From positions 4,526,001 through 4,590,000 of the forward strand of contig NZ_VFOZ01000001.1 of assembly GCF_006716425.1 (NCBI RefSeq): 64,000 bases of DNA, in the 5' to 3' direction. The first letter of the stretch is position 1, and every line of letters starts with the position of its first letter. Positions 33,582 to 42,539 of the stretch are shown here, in pieces. This DNA is from Actinoallomurus bryophytorum. GTDB taxonomy: Bacteria; Actinomycetota; Actinomycetes; Streptosporangiales; Streptosporangiaceae. The notes below the pieces were generated by a model. That model worked only from the letters and a program-made list of their open reading frames with translations, ran no database searches and was not told the origin of the DNA. The position numbers and the translations under genes are program-made.

Positions 33582-34808
33582 ATGCGAAAGTCCCGCGTCA
33601 CACGACTGCTCATCGGCGGCCTGATCACGGGCGCCCTGGTCACGGCGGGTCCCGCCGTCTCATCGGCCGTGACCCCGAAGACCGGCGCCCCCGGGCTCAC
33701 AAGGCTCGTACTGCCGGCACCGTCCGGCCCGTACGCGGTCGGCACGGTGGCGCTGCGCCTGGTCGACCACTCGCGGCCCGATCCCTGGGTGCCCGCGCAG
33801 CCGTACCGGGAGCTGATGGTCAGTGCCTTCTACCCGGCGAGCGACGCCGGCGCGTACCCGGTCGCGCCGCAGATGTCGCCGGCCGCGGCGAAGCACTTCG
33901 ACGAGTCCCTCGGCACACCCGTGCACGAGGGCTGGGGCATCCCCCCGGGAAAGGTGCCCTGGGGCGCCACCCTGACGCACTCCCACGCGAACGCTCCCGT
34001 CCAGGCCGGCCGCCATCCGGTCGTGCTGTACTCGCCCGGCCTCGGCGACCCACGGACGCTGGGCACGACGCTCGCCGAGGACCTCGCCTCCCGCGGCTAC
34101 GTCGTCGTGACGATCGACCACACCTATGACGCGTCCGAGGTGGAGTTCCCCGGCGGCCGGGTCGAGCCTTTCAAAGTGCCGGTGGACGGGGACATCCTGT
34201 CCACGCTGAAGAAGCTGGTGAGCGTACGGGTGGCCGACACCCGCTTCGTGCTCGACCGGCTTCCCACGCTCCCGAACGGACTCGGTGCCGCGCTCGATCC
34301 CGGCAAGATCGGCATGTTCGGCCAGTCGGCGGGCGGCTTCACCGCGCTGCAGACCATGCACGACGATCCGCGGGTCGCGGCCGCCGCGGACCTGGACGGC
34401 ACGCTCGGCTTCGACCAGGACGACGGCGGTCCCGGCCTGTCACCGCTCGCCGAGGACGGGCTGAGGCGGCCGTTCCTGCTCATGGGCAGCCAGGCGAGCG
34501 ACCACCACACCGTACGGTCGTGGGAGGCGCTCTGGTCGAACAGCGACGGCCCGAAGCTGGACCTTCACCTGCGCGGCTCGAAGCACCACAGCTACACCGA
34601 CATGGAGTCCCTCGTGCCGCAGCTGAGCAAGATCGGCCTGCCGTCGGAGGCGGCGTACGAGGACATCGGCTGGATCGACCCGGCGCGCGCCGTTGCGACC
34701 GAGCGCGCGTACCTGGCCGCCTTCTTCGACCGCCACCTGCGCGGTCGCGACGACGGCCTGCTCGACGGGCCGTCGCCCCGGTACCCGGAGGTGTCCTTCG
34801 TACGCTGA
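33582..34808 (+). CDS. Secreted alpha/beta-hydrolase (PAF-acetylhydrolase-like)
   Basis: A 408-residue exported hydrolase. MRKSRVTRLLIGGLITGALVTAGPAVSSA is a signal peptide. The fold follows platelet-activating-factor acetylhydrolases and poly-ester hydrolases: ELMVSAFYPASDAG, HPVVLYSPGLG, the nucleophile in KIGMFGQSAGGFTA, DLDGTLG (acidic residue) and the His in GSKHHSYTDMESL. The frame is open 700 nt upstream but the signal peptide and GGAGG about 10 nt upstream fix the start at 33582. It likely hydrolyses short-chain esters outside the cell; substrate not known. No co-transcribed partner. Confidence 0.87.
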   Translation: MRKSRVTRLLIGGLITGALVTAGPAVSSAVTPKTGAPGLTRLVLPAPSGPYAVGTVALRLVDHSRPDPWVPAQPYRELMVSAFYPASDAGAYPVAPQMSPAAAKHFDESLGTPVHEGWGIPPGKVPWGATLTHSHANAPVQAGRHPVVLYSPGLGDPRTLGTTLAEDLASRGYVVVTIDHTYDASEVEFPGGRVEPFKVPVDGDILSTLKKLVSVRVADTRFVLDRLPTLPNGLGAALDPGKIGMFGQSAGGFTALQTMHDDPRVAAAADLDGTLGFDQDDGGPGLSPLAEDGLRRPFLLMGSQASDHHTVRSWEALWSNSDGPKLDLHLRGSKHHSYTDMESLVPQLSKIGLPSEAAYEDIGWIDPARAVATERAYLAAFFDRHLRGRDDGLLDGPSPRYPEVSFVR

Positions 34809-34927
34809 CGGAGCCGATGATCACGATCCGCGGCGGACCGAGCCGGTCCGCCGCGGATCGCGTGCGCCAACGCGCCACTATCGCGGCGACGGCGGGCGCT
34901 GCTAGCCTGGCCAGAGCCGTTGATCCC

Positions 34928-35107
34928 ACGCGGGAGAGCGCCCGGGCCGCCAGCCCGGGCCGCCGAAGGAGCAAATCCTCCCCGGAACCTCTCAGGCGAA
35001 GAGAACCGCGTGGACCAGGCGACCTCTGGAAAGCGGAGCGACGCTCCCGCCGAAGGTGCAAGCCCTCACGGGTGAAGCTCTCAGGCACCGATGACAGAGG
35101 GGGAGGC
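34928..35107 (+). ncRNA. Tandem glycine riboswitch
   Basis: Two consecutive glycine aptamers. The first (about 34928-35023) contains CGGGAGAGC, a GCCCGGG/CCCGGGC hairpin, GCCGCCGAAGGAGCAA and CCTCTCAGGC, then the AGGCGACCTCTGGAAAGCG end. The second (about 35028-35107) repeats the plan: GCTCCCGCCGAAGGTGCAAGC, GAAGCTCTCAGGCACC and GACAGAGGGGGAG. These are the conserved gcvT-class cores. The 81 nt to gcvT hold the expression platform; AAGGAG before the gcvT ATG is the likely regulated site. Glycine should turn the operon on. Confidence 0.93.
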
Positions 35108-35188
35108 GCCGAAACCGCATGCCGCGTGCCAGTGGGACGATGAGACCCGCCAGTACGTGAGCGCCTGCGCGATAAGGAGCCTGCCGCG

Positions 35189-36292
35189 ATGTCCGCTCCG
35201 GACACCAAGAAGACACCACTCGCCGAGGTCCACGAGGACCTGGGCGCCACCGTCACCGAGTTCGCCGGCTATCTGATGCCGCTGCGCTACGGCAGCGAGA
35301 CCGCCGAACACCAGGCCGTACGCACGAGCGCCGGGCTGTTCGACCTCTCCCACATGGGGGAGATCTTCGTCACCGGGACCCAGGCCGGGGCCGCCCTCGA
35401 CCACGCGCTCATCGGGCATCTGTCGGCGCTCGCGGTCGGCCGGGCGCGGTACACGATGATCTGCGACCCGCAGGGCGGCGTGCTGGACGACCTGATCGTC
35501 TACCGGCTGGCCGCCGAGACCTTCCTGGTCGTCGCCAACGCCTCGAACGCCGCCCTCGTCCACTCCGAGCTGGTCAAACGCTCCGATGGCTTCGAGGGCG
35601 CCACCGTCGACGACCGCTCCGACGCGTACGCGCTGGTCGCCGTCCAGGGGCCGAAGGCCCAGGCGATCCTGAGCAAGCTCACCGACGCGCCGGTGGCCGA
35701 CCTGAAGTACTACGCGGGCCTGCCCGGTGCCGTGGCGGGGATCGACGCCCTGATCGCCCGTACCGGATACACCGGCGAGGACGGCTTCGAGCTGTTCGTC
35801 CCCGCGAGCGACGCCGTGACCGTGTGGGAGGCGCTCACCGAGGCGGGCGGCGACGAGCTGCGGCCGTGCGGGCTGTCCGCGCGTGACACGCTGCGCCTCG
35901 AGGCCGGGATGCCGCTGTACGGCAACGAGCTCACGACCGCGACGACCCCGTACGACGCCGGTCTGGGCAGGACCATCAAGTTCGACAAGGGCGACTTCGT
36001 GGGCCGTGCGGCACTAGCCGCGCTGGCCGACGAGACGCCTGAGCGCACACTCATCGGACTCGTGGCCAAGGGGCGCCGGGTGCCCCGGCACGGGTACGAA
36101 ATCGTGGGATCAGACGGCACGCCGTGCGGAGTCGTGACCAGCGGCGCGCCATCCCCGACACTGGGCAAGCCCATCGCCATGGGCTATATCGACGCGGGTC
36201 ACACCGAAGACACCGATCTTTACGTGGACATCCGCGGCAAAAACGAGCCGGTCGACAAGGTCGCCCTGCCCTTCTATAGGAGGACCCCGTGA
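35189..36292 (+). CDS. gcvT: Aminomethyltransferase, glycine cleavage T protein
   Basis: A 367-residue T protein of normal length. GLFDLSHMGEIFVTG, YTMICDPQGGVLDDLIVYRL, GYTGEDGFELFV and the C-terminal PIAMGYIDAG are family landmarks. It transfers the methylene unit from H-protein-bound aminomethyl-lipoate to THF, releasing ammonia. AAGGAG lies 9 nt before the ATG, downstream of the glycine riboswitch. Its stop overlaps the gcvH GTG by 4 nt. Confidence 0.97.
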   Translation: MSAPDTKKTPLAEVHEDLGATVTEFAGYLMPLRYGSETAEHQAVRTSAGLFDLSHMGEIFVTGTQAGAALDHALIGHLSALAVGRARYTMICDPQGGVLDDLIVYRLAAETFLVVANASNAALVHSELVKRSDGFEGATVDDRSDAYALVAVQGPKAQAILSKLTDAPVADLKYYAGLPGAVAGIDALIARTGYTGEDGFELFVPASDAVTVWEALTEAGGDELRPCGLSARDTLRLEAGMPLYGNELTTATTPYDAGLGRTIKFDKGDFVGRAALAALADETPERTLIGLVAKGRRVPRHGYEIVGSDGTPCGVVTSGAPSPTLGKPIAMGYIDAGHTEDTDLYVDIRGKNEPVDKVALPFYRRTP

Positions 36293-36672
36293 GCACCGTT
36301 CCCGAGACGCTTTCCTACACGGAGGAGCACGAGTGGATTACCGAGCCCGCCGAAGGCGTTGTCACCATCGGGATCACCGCCTATGCCGCCGACGCCCTCG
36401 GTGACATCGTCTACGTCTCGCTGCCCCAGGAGGGCGCGTCGGTCGAGGCCGGGGAGCCCTGTGGTGAGGCGGAGTCCACCAAGTCGGTGAGTGACATCTA
36501 CTCACCGGTGACGGGAGAGGTCGTGGCGGTGAACGGTTCGGTCGAGGAGGACCCGGCCGTGATCAATGCCGACCCGTACGGCGAGGGCTGGCTGTTCAAG
36601 ATCCGTACGGATGGCGACGCCCCCGACCTGCTCGACGCCCCCGCGTACTCCAAGCTGATCGAGGAGGCGTGA
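36289..36672 (+). CDS. gcvH: Glycine cleavage H protein
   Basis: A 127-residue lipoyl carrier. The lipoylated Lys is K65 in [30 protein letters not shown] and [13 protein letters not shown] are standard. It shuttles the aminomethyl group between P, T and L proteins. GTG start coupled to gcvT; stop overlaps the glyA ATG (TGATG). The P-protein gene is not in this window. Confidence 0.97.
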   Translation: MSTVPETLSYTEEHEWITEPAEGVVTIGITAYAADALGDIVYVSLPQEGASVEAGEPCGEAESTKSVSDIYSPVTGEVVAVNGSVEEDPAVINADPYGEGWLFKIRTDGDAPDLLDAPAYSKLIEEA

Positions 36673-37928
36673 TGAGCCTGACCAACGCCTCTCTTGCCGA
36701 CGCCGACCCGGAGGTCGCCGCGGCGATCGCGGACGAGCTGCACCGCCAGCAGTCCACCCTGGAGATGATCGCCTCGGAGAACTTCGCGCCGGTGAGCGTG
36801 CTCGAGGCCCAGGGCTCGGTGATGACCAACAAGTACGCCGAGGGTTACCCGGGTCGGCGCTACTACGGCGGCTGTGAGTACGTCGACGTGACCGAGCAAC
36901 TGGCGATCGACCGCGCCAAGGAGCTGTTCGGCGCGGACCACGCCAACGTGCAGCCGCACTCGGGCGCGCAGGCCAACATCGCGGTCTACTTCGCGCTGTT
37001 GCAGCCCGGCGACACCATCCTGGGCCTGGACCTGGCGCACGGCGGCCACCTGACCCACGGCATGAAGATCAACTACTCCGGCAAGATGTTCAACGTCGCC
37101 GCGTACCACGTGGGCGACGACGGCCTGGTGGACATGGACGAGGTCGCCCGGCTGGCCCACGAGCACCGGCCGAAGATGATCGTCGCCGGCTGGTCGGCGT
37201 ACCCGCGCCGGCTCGACTTCGCCGCGTTCCGCCGCGTCGCGGACGAGACCGGTGCGCTGTTGATGGTTGACATGGCGCACTTCGCCGGGCTCGTCGCCGC
37301 GGGCCTGCACCCCTCGCCGGTGCCGCACGCCGACATCGTCACGACCACGACGCACAAGACGCTGTGCGGGCCTCGTGGCGGCCTCATCCTCTGCCGAGAG
37401 GAGTTCGCCAAGAAGATCAACTCCGCGGTGTTCCCGGGCACGCAGGGTGGCCCGCTCGAACACGTCATCGCCGCCAAGGCGGTCGCCCTGAAGATCGCCG
37501 CGTCGGAGGAGTTCGCCGAGCGCCAGCGCCGTACGGTCGAGGGTGCGCGCACCCTCGCCTCGCGGCTCCTGCGCGAGGACTCCGCCAAGGCGGGCGTCAA
37601 GGTCCTGACCGGCGGCACCGACGTGCACCTGGTGCTGGTCGACCTGGTCGAGTCCGAGCTGACCGGGCGCGACGCCGAGGACCGCCTCCACGACATCGGC
37701 ATCACCGTCAACCGCAACGCCGTACCCAACGACCCGCGCCCCCCGATGGTGACGTCGGGTCTGCGGATCGGCACGCCGGCACTGGCCACGCGTGGCTTCC
37801 AGGAGGCGGACTTCGCCGAGGTCGCCGACGTGATCGCGCTGGCTCTCCAGCCGTCATTCGACTCAGCCGCGCTGTCGGCCCGGGTACGCGACCTGGCCGA
37901 GCGGCACCCGCTATATCCCAGTTTGTGA
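36672..37928 (+). CDS. glyA: Serine hydroxymethyltransferase
   Basis: A 418-residue fold-type I PLP enzyme. [38 protein letters not shown] is the classic N-terminal block, and [15 protein letters not shown] carries the PLP Lys. It interconverts glycine plus methylene-THF with serine, so here it can turn glycine-cleavage products into serine. I start at the ATG overlapping the gcvH stop; GGAGG is close upstream (4 nt), and an adjacent GTG is an alternative. Probably a second, catabolism-dedicated glyA. Confidence 0.97.
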   Translation: MSLTNASLADADPEVAAAIADELHRQQSTLEMIASENFAPVSVLEAQGSVMTNKYAEGYPGRRYYGGCEYVDVTEQLAIDRAKELFGADHANVQPHSGAQANIAVYFALLQPGDTILGLDLAHGGHLTHGMKINYSGKMFNVAAYHVGDDGLVDMDEVARLAHEHRPKMIVAGWSAYPRRLDFAAFRRVADETGALLMVDMAHFAGLVAAGLHPSPVPHADIVTTTTHKTLCGPRGGLILCREEFAKKINSAVFPGTQGGPLEHVIAAKAVALKIAASEEFAERQRRTVEGARTLASRLLREDSAKAGVKVLTGGTDVHLVLVDLVESELTGRDAEDRLHDIGITVNRNAVPNDPRPPMVTSGLRIGTPALATRGFQEADFAEVADVIALALQPSFDSAALSARVRDLAERHPLYPSL

Positions 37929-37941
37929 GAGATGTGAACTG

Positions 37942-38877
37942 ATGACCATCGCCCCGGAGGGCCGCAAGCTGCTGAGGGTCGAGGCGCGTAACGCCGAGAC
38001 CCCGATCGAGCGCAAGCCGCCCTGGATCAAGACCCGGATGAAGATGGGCCCGCAGTATCGCGAGCTGACCGACCTGGTGCGCAGCGAGGGTCTGCACACG
38101 GTGTGTCAGGAGGCCGGCTGTCCCAACATCTTCGAATGCTGGGAGGACCGCGAGGCCACCTTCCTCATCGGCGGCGACCAGTGCACCCGCCGCTGTGACT
38201 TCTGCCAGATCGACACCGGCAAGCCCGCCGCGTACGACCCCGACGAGCCCCGGCGCGTCGCCGACTCCGTCGAGCAGATGGGCCTGCGGTACGCCACGAT
38301 CACCGGCGTCGCCCGCGACGACCTGGCCGACGGCGGCGCCTGGCTGTACGCCGAGACCGTCCGCCAGATCCACTCCCGGCTGCCCGGCTGCGGCGTCGAG
38401 CTGCTCATCCCCGACTTCAACGCCGTACCCTCCCAGCTCGCCGAGGTCTTCTCCGCGCGCCCCGAGGTCCTCGCGCACAACGTGGAGACGGTCCCGCGGA
38501 TCTTCAAGCGGATCCGCCCGGCCTTCCGGTACGAACGGTCGCTCTCGGTCATCACACAGGCGCGTTCGGCGGGCCTGGTCACCAAGTCCAACCTCATCCT
38601 CGGCATGGGCGAGACCCGCGAGGAGATCTCCCAGGCGATGCGCGACCTGTACGACGCGGGTTGCGAGCTGCTCACCATCACCCAGTACCTCCGTCCCTCG
38701 CCCCGGCACCACCCGGTCGAGCGCTGGGTCAAGCCGGAGGAGTTCGTCGAGCTGAAGGCGGAGGCCGAGGAGATCGGCCTGGTCGGCGTCATGTCCGGCC
38801 CGCTCGTACGCTCCAGCTACCGCGCCGGGCGCCTCTACCAGCAGGCCATGGAGGCCCGCAGCGCCGTGGCGAAGTAA
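37942..38877 (+). CDS. lipA: Lipoyl synthase
   Basis: A 311-residue radical SAM enzyme. The auxiliary-cluster motif is [12 protein letters not shown] and the radical SAM motif CTRRCDFC; the C-terminal RSSYRAG supplies the Ser ligand. It inserts two sulfurs into octanoyl groups, here most simply on the GcvH encoded two genes upstream. It lies 13 nt after glyA and overlaps sdaA (TAATG). No lipB is present, so this may be a second copy dedicated to the glycine cleavage system. Confidence 0.96.
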   Translation: MTIAPEGRKLLRVEARNAETPIERKPPWIKTRMKMGPQYRELTDLVRSEGLHTVCQEAGCPNIFECWEDREATFLIGGDQCTRRCDFCQIDTGKPAAYDPDEPRRVADSVEQMGLRYATITGVARDDLADGGAWLYAETVRQIHSRLPGCGVELLIPDFNAVPSQLAEVFSARPEVLAHNVETVPRIFKRIRPAFRYERSLSVITQARSAGLVTKSNLILGMGETREEISQAMRDLYDAGCELLTITQYLRPSPRHHPVERWVKPEEFVELKAEAEEIGLVGVMSGPLVRSSYRAGRLYQQAMEARSAVAK

Positions 38878-40250
38878 TGGCGATCAGCGTCTTCGACCTG
38901 TTCAAGATCGGTATCGGCCCGTCCAGCTCGCACACGGGCGGGCCGATGGCGGCGGCCCACCGCTTCGCGCTCGGCCTTTCCGACGACGGCCTCCTGGAGA
39001 AGACCGCGTCGGTACGTGTGGTGCTGTACGGCTCGCTCGGCCTGACCGGCAAGGGGCACGGCAGCGACAAGGCCGTGATGCTGGGCCTGGAGGGCGACAA
39101 ACCGGAGCTGGTCGATGTCTCGGGCGTGGACGCCCGCGTGGCCGCCGCGCGTTCGAGCGGTGTCATCCGCCTGTTCGGCGACCACGAGGTGCCCTTCGTC
39201 GTCGGCGACCACCTCGTCTTCGAACGAAAGAAGTCACTGCCCCACCACCCGAACGGCATGCGCTTCACCGCGCATGATGCCTCGGACACCCCGCTGCGCG
39301 AGAAGGTGTACTACTCGGTCGGCGGCGGCTTCGTCGTCGACGAGGACGCCACCGGTGCCGACCGCATCAAGCCGGACGACACCGAGGTGCCGTACCCGTT
39401 CGCGACCGGCGCCTCGCTTCTTGACCTGACCCGCGAGACCGGCCTGTCGATCCCGGCGCTGGTGATGGAGAACGAGAAGGCGTTCGGGCGTGACGAGGCG
39501 GAGATCCGCGCTCGCCTGCTCGAGCTGTGGCGCGTCATGCAAGAGAGCGTCGAACGCGGCTGCACGCGCGAGGGCCTGCTCCCGGGTGGCCTGAAGGTAC
39601 GCCGCCGCGCCCAGCAACTGCACACGAAACTGGTCACCGAGACCGGCACCGACCCCCTGCAGGCGATGGACTGGGTGACGCTGTTCGCCCTGGCGGTCAA
39701 CGAGGAGAACGCCGCCGGCGGCCGCATCGTCACCGCCCCGACCAACGGCGCCGCCGGCATCGTCCCGGCCGTGCTGCACTACTACGACAAGTACGTCCCG
39801 GGCGCCTCGGACGAGGGCGTCATACGCTTCCTGCTCACCGCCGGAGCCATGGGCGTCATCATCAAGGAGAACGCCTCCATCTCGGGCGCGGAGGTGGGCT
39901 GCCAGGGAGAGGTCGGCTCGGCCTGCGCGATGGCGGCCGCAGGCCTGACGGAGATCCTCGGCGGCACACCGGAGCAGGTGGAGAACGCCGCCGAGATCGG
40001 CATCGAACACAACCTGGGCCTGACCTGCGACCCGGTCGGCGGCCTGGTCCAGGTGCCCTGCATCGAGCGCAACGCGGTCGCCTCCATCAAGGCCATCAGC
40101 GCCTCACGCCTGGCCCTGAGGGGCGACGGCCGCCACTTCGTGTCGCTGGACAAGGCCATCAAGACGATGCGCGACACAGGCCGCGACATGCTCGACAAGT
40201 ACAAGGAGACCTCACGCGGCGGCCTCGCCGTGAACGTCATCGAATGCTGA
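38877..40250 (+). CDS. sdaA: L-serine ammonia-lyase, single-chain iron-sulfur type
   Basis: A 457-residue serine dehydratase with fused beta (N-terminal) and alpha (C-terminal) parts. [22 protein letters not shown] opens the protein; [43 protein letters not shown] and [22 protein letters not shown] contain the Cys ligands of the 4Fe-4S cluster. It converts serine to pyruvate and ammonia, completing the route glycine to serine to pyruvate encoded by the operon. The ATG overlaps the lipA stop (TAATG), which fixes the start over the longer open frame. Confidence 0.96.
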   Translation: MAISVFDLFKIGIGPSSSHTGGPMAAAHRFALGLSDDGLLEKTASVRVVLYGSLGLTGKGHGSDKAVMLGLEGDKPELVDVSGVDARVAAARSSGVIRLFGDHEVPFVVGDHLVFERKKSLPHHPNGMRFTAHDASDTPLREKVYYSVGGGFVVDEDATGADRIKPDDTEVPYPFATGASLLDLTRETGLSIPALVMENEKAFGRDEAEIRARLLELWRVMQESVERGCTREGLLPGGLKVRRRAQQLHTKLVTETGTDPLQAMDWVTLFALAVNEENAAGGRIVTAPTNGAAGIVPAVLHYYDKYVPGASDEGVIRFLLTAGAMGVIIKENASISGAEVGCQGEVGSACAMAAAGLTEILGGTPEQVENAAEIGIEHNLGLTCDPVGGLVQVPCIERNAVASIKAISASRLALRGDGRHFVSLDKAIKTMRDTGRDMLDKYKETSRGGLAVNVIEC

Positions 40251-40259
40251 CCGGGGCGC

Positions 40260-41441
40260 TCATCGCGCGCCGGTGCCGGGATCCCAGGTGACGGTCTCCA
40301 GATCGCCCAGGTCATCCACGGCCACGTCGTCCTCTCTGGCCAGAGCCTGGATCATGGTCACGGCCTCGTCGCGCGTGACGTACCGGCCCCGGGAACGGTG
40401 GTGGGCGGGCTCGGGTGTCTCCAGCCAGAGCCTCGGCTCGCCGGGCCCCTGCCACCTCATCTGGACGATGCCTTCCGACCTTCCGGTGAAGATCAGGTAG
40501 TTGCCGTCCGTGGGCGCGAGCGCGTCCAGCCACAGCAGGCACTCCTCCAGGGAAGCGGGGTGGCCGTCCTGGTCGTGGCGCCGGCGCTCGCCGTCATTCA
40601 CGTGCATCATCAGCATGTGTTCGGACGGCTGCCGCGTCTCCAATGCGGCGGGCTCGAAGTCGGCGCCGCCGAACAGCGGGCCGAAGACGGCCCAGGCCGA
40701 AAGCCGGGAGATGTCCACATCGACGGCCTCGGCCTTACCGGGGATCTGGAGCGTGCCGCGCAGCCGGTCCCAATCGCGGCGCAGCCGCAGATCATGACCG
40801 CGTGTGTCCATGACCGACAACTGGACATCGTCCAGCAGGGCGGGCAGATTCCGCTCCAACACCACCCTTGCCTGCACCAGTGCGGGCTTCGAACTCCTGC
40901 GGCTGCGACGGTTGCGTCGATACAGGCCGCCCACGCCATCGTCAAGGCGCCGCACGTCCGCCCTCGGCGACGGCTCACGGGTCCAGTCGTAGTGCCGGAT
41001 GGCCAGGTTCTTGCCGATGATGCCCGGCCGGCAGGCCTCGTACTCCTCACCATCGACGACCTCGGAACGATGCACCGGGATGACCTGCGTCCCGATGTCC
41101 GCCAACGGACCGTCCCTGAAGAAGTCGGTGTGTCCGGGACCGAGCAGGACGGCCCGATCCAGCGCGAACCCCGGAACCTCGATCGGGCGCGGCCGAACGA
41201 TCGAACCGAGGTCGTCGGCGTCCGCGAGATCGTCCACGGCGTCCAGCAGCGCACCCACGACATCGTCTCGGTAGCCCTTGTTGGCATGGACCACCAGGAC
41301 CCGATCGCCGCGGACCCGGTACACGAAAGTCCCCACCCAGCCGCTCTCCACCAGGACGTCGTGGCGGCCGATCCGCGCGGGCACCGCAGGAGCAGTGCGG
41401 CCTTCCTGGATCAGGTCGGTGAGAGGAGCGCCATCGATCAT
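40260..41441 (-). CDS. Hypothetical protein, no recognised family
   Basis: About 393 residues, soluble, acidic N-terminal half and a basic stretch in the middle (LYRRNRRSRRSSK, near residue 185). No catalytic motif that I recognise. The N-terminal part (VLVESGWVGTFVYRVRGDRVLVVHANKGYRDD) and the C-terminal part (DGNYLIFTGRSEGIVQMRWQGPGEPRLWLETP) look like beta-rich modules of the kind seen in Imm- or SMI-like actinomycete proteins, but this is only an impression. The start at 41441 is preferred because TAGGTT lies 7 nt upstream. It converges on sdaA with a 9-nt gap. Confidence 0.7.
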   Translation of the reverse strand: MIDGAPLTDLIQEGRTAPAVPARIGRHDVLVESGWVGTFVYRVRGDRVLVVHANKGYRDDVVGALLDAVDDLADADDLGSIVRPRPIEVPGFALDRAVLLGPGHTDFFRDGPLADIGTQVIPVHRSEVVDGEEYEACRPGIIGKNLAIRHYDWTREPSPRADVRRLDDGVGGLYRRNRRSRRSSKPALVQARVVLERNLPALLDDVQLSVMDTRGHDLRLRRDWDRLRGTLQIPGKAEAVDVDISRLSAWAVFGPLFGGADFEPAALETRQPSEHMLMMHVNDGERRRHDQDGHPASLEECLLWLDALAPTDGNYLIFTGRSEGIVQMRWQGPGEPRLWLETPEPAHHRSRGRYVTRDEAVTMIQALAREDDVAVDDLGDLETVTWDPGTGAR

Positions 41442-41448
41442 GCGGGAC

Positions 41449-41454
41449 AACCTA
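41449..41454 (-). promoter_or_regulatory. Putative -10 box (TAGGTT) of leaderless hypothetical gene
   Basis: On the minus strand TAGGTT is followed by 7 nt and the ATG at 41441; no ribosome site. Confidence 0.4.
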
Positions 41455-41497
41455 GTTCTTCCAATAAGTGCGGCCGAACCCTCCAGGTCGATCGTCT

Positions 41498-41986
41498 TCA
41501 GAGCGGCGCTTGAGTGGCTCGTCGCTCTGGGCGCGGCTCCAGGGCGGCCTCGTAGGCGAGCAGAGCGGTGATGACCGTGGCGCGTTCGGCGGGTTCGAGG
41601 TCGCCCATGACGCGTTCCCACGCGGAGGCACTGCCAGAAAGCCATTGGCCGATCGTCGCGGTGTGGGCGGGGGCGATGGCGATGATGTGGCGGCGACGGT
41701 CGGCGGGATCCACCGTGCGTCGCAGGACGCCCGGCCGTGACAGCTCGCTGACCATGAGGCTGACGGTCGTCGGGGCCACCTCCAGCCGGGCGGCGAGCTC
41801 GTTGACGCTGGCGGGACCGTCGTACTCCAGGTGGGCAAGCAGCGCGAGATGGCGCGGTGCCAGGTCAAGGGCCTGAAGCGCCCGGGGGATGGGCAGGCGC
41901 TTGGCGCGGCCGACGAGCCGTGGCATGAGCAGCAGCAGCGTGCGGACGGCCTCATCAACGGCAGGACCATCCGTTTCCGTGGACAT
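41498..41986 (-). CDS. MarR-family transcriptional regulator
   Basis: A 162-residue regulator. The winged helix is LDLAPRHLALLAHLEYDGPASVNELAARLEVAPTTVSLMVSELSRPGVLRRTVDPADRRRHIIAIAP, with the DRR wing turn typical of MarR. The start at MSTETDG has GGGAG about 10 nt upstream. It is divergent from a tautomerase gene, and a 29-bp palindrome lies between them; the regulator most likely controls both. Ligand unknown, possibly an aromatic acid given the tautomerase neighbour. Confidence 0.9.
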   Translation of the reverse strand: MSTETDGPAVDEAVRTLLLLMPRLVGRAKRLPIPRALQALDLAPRHLALLAHLEYDGPASVNELAARLEVAPTTVSLMVSELSRPGVLRRTVDPADRRRHIIAIAPAHTATIGQWLSGSASAWERVMGDLEPAERATVITALLAYEAALEPRPERRATQAPL

Positions 41987-42007
41987 CGGCGCGAATCTCC
42001 CATATAC

Positions 42008-42036
42008 CTTTGATGCTAAAGCCTTTATGGTCAAAG
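42008..42036. promoter_or_regulatory. 29-bp palindromic MarR operator candidate
   Basis: Left arm CTTTGATGCTAAAG, centre C, right arm CTTTATGGTCAAAG: 11 of 14 positions are symmetric, with perfect CTTTGA/TCAAAG and TAAAG/CTTTA blocks. It sits between marR and the tautomerase gene and also overlaps the likely promoters. Confidence 0.6.
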
Positions 42037-42051
42037 AGAACGAGGTCCACT

Positions 42052-42432
42052 GTGCCGCATCTGACCGTCCACCTTCCAGAGAACAGGCTGACCGGTAACG
42101 AGCCCGAACTCGTCACCGCCCTGACCGAGGCGATCGTCGACGTCTACGGCGAATGGGCCCGCGACCTGGTGACCATCCGCCTGGCCGGAGTCTCCGCAGG
42201 CCGCTTCGCCCAGGGCGGCAAGGCCGTGGACACGAACGCCTCGGTGACTTTGGGCGTCCGCGCCGGCGTCTTCGAACGCCCCGACGCCGCCGAGATCACC
42301 ACGCGCCTCGGCACCGCCCTGACCGAGGCGATCACACACGTCCTTGGCGAGGGACTCCGCGCCGGCACCATGGTGGAACTCGTGGCGTCTCCGCCAGAAC
42401 GCACCTTCGTAGGCGGGGCCCTGGCGGTGTGA
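42052..42432 (+). CDS. Tautomerase-superfamily protein
   Basis: A 126-residue protein starting GTG-CCG, so the processed N-terminus is the catalytic Pro of the 4-oxalocrotonate tautomerase superfamily. PHLTVHLPENRLTGNEPELVTALTEAIVDVYGEWARDLVTIRLAGV and ERTFVGGALAV fit long-chain tautomerases. A longer frame begins at 42010 but would bury Pro2, which argues for the GTG at 42052; GAGG lies about 8 nt upstream. Likely acts on an enol/keto acid. Divergent from MarR. Confidence 0.85.
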   Translation: MPHLTVHLPENRLTGNEPELVTALTEAIVDVYGEWARDLVTIRLAGVSAGRFAQGGKAVDTNASVTLGVRAGVFERPDAAEITTRLGTALTEAITHVLGEGLRAGTMVELVASPPERTFVGGALAV

Positions 42433-42539
42433 CCACACGCCGAGCCCCGGGGCGGCTCCCCTCGCGCGGTGGCGACCGCGAGGAAGGGGCCTATGCCGGA
42501 GACGTCACGCGGCGGCCTCGCCGTCAGCGTCATCGCGTG

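Noticed and set aside
32768-33745. 325-codon minus-strand open frame spanning the lipoprotein 3' end and PAF-hydrolase 5' end
   Set aside because: Composition is Arg/Ala/Thr-rich with no domain; only the ligase-like fragment in another frame here matches a family.
35091-35276. 61-codon ORF at the riboswitch/gcvT junction
   Set aside because: It overlaps the glycine aptamer and the gcvT start in another frame; its reading is explained by the RNA element.
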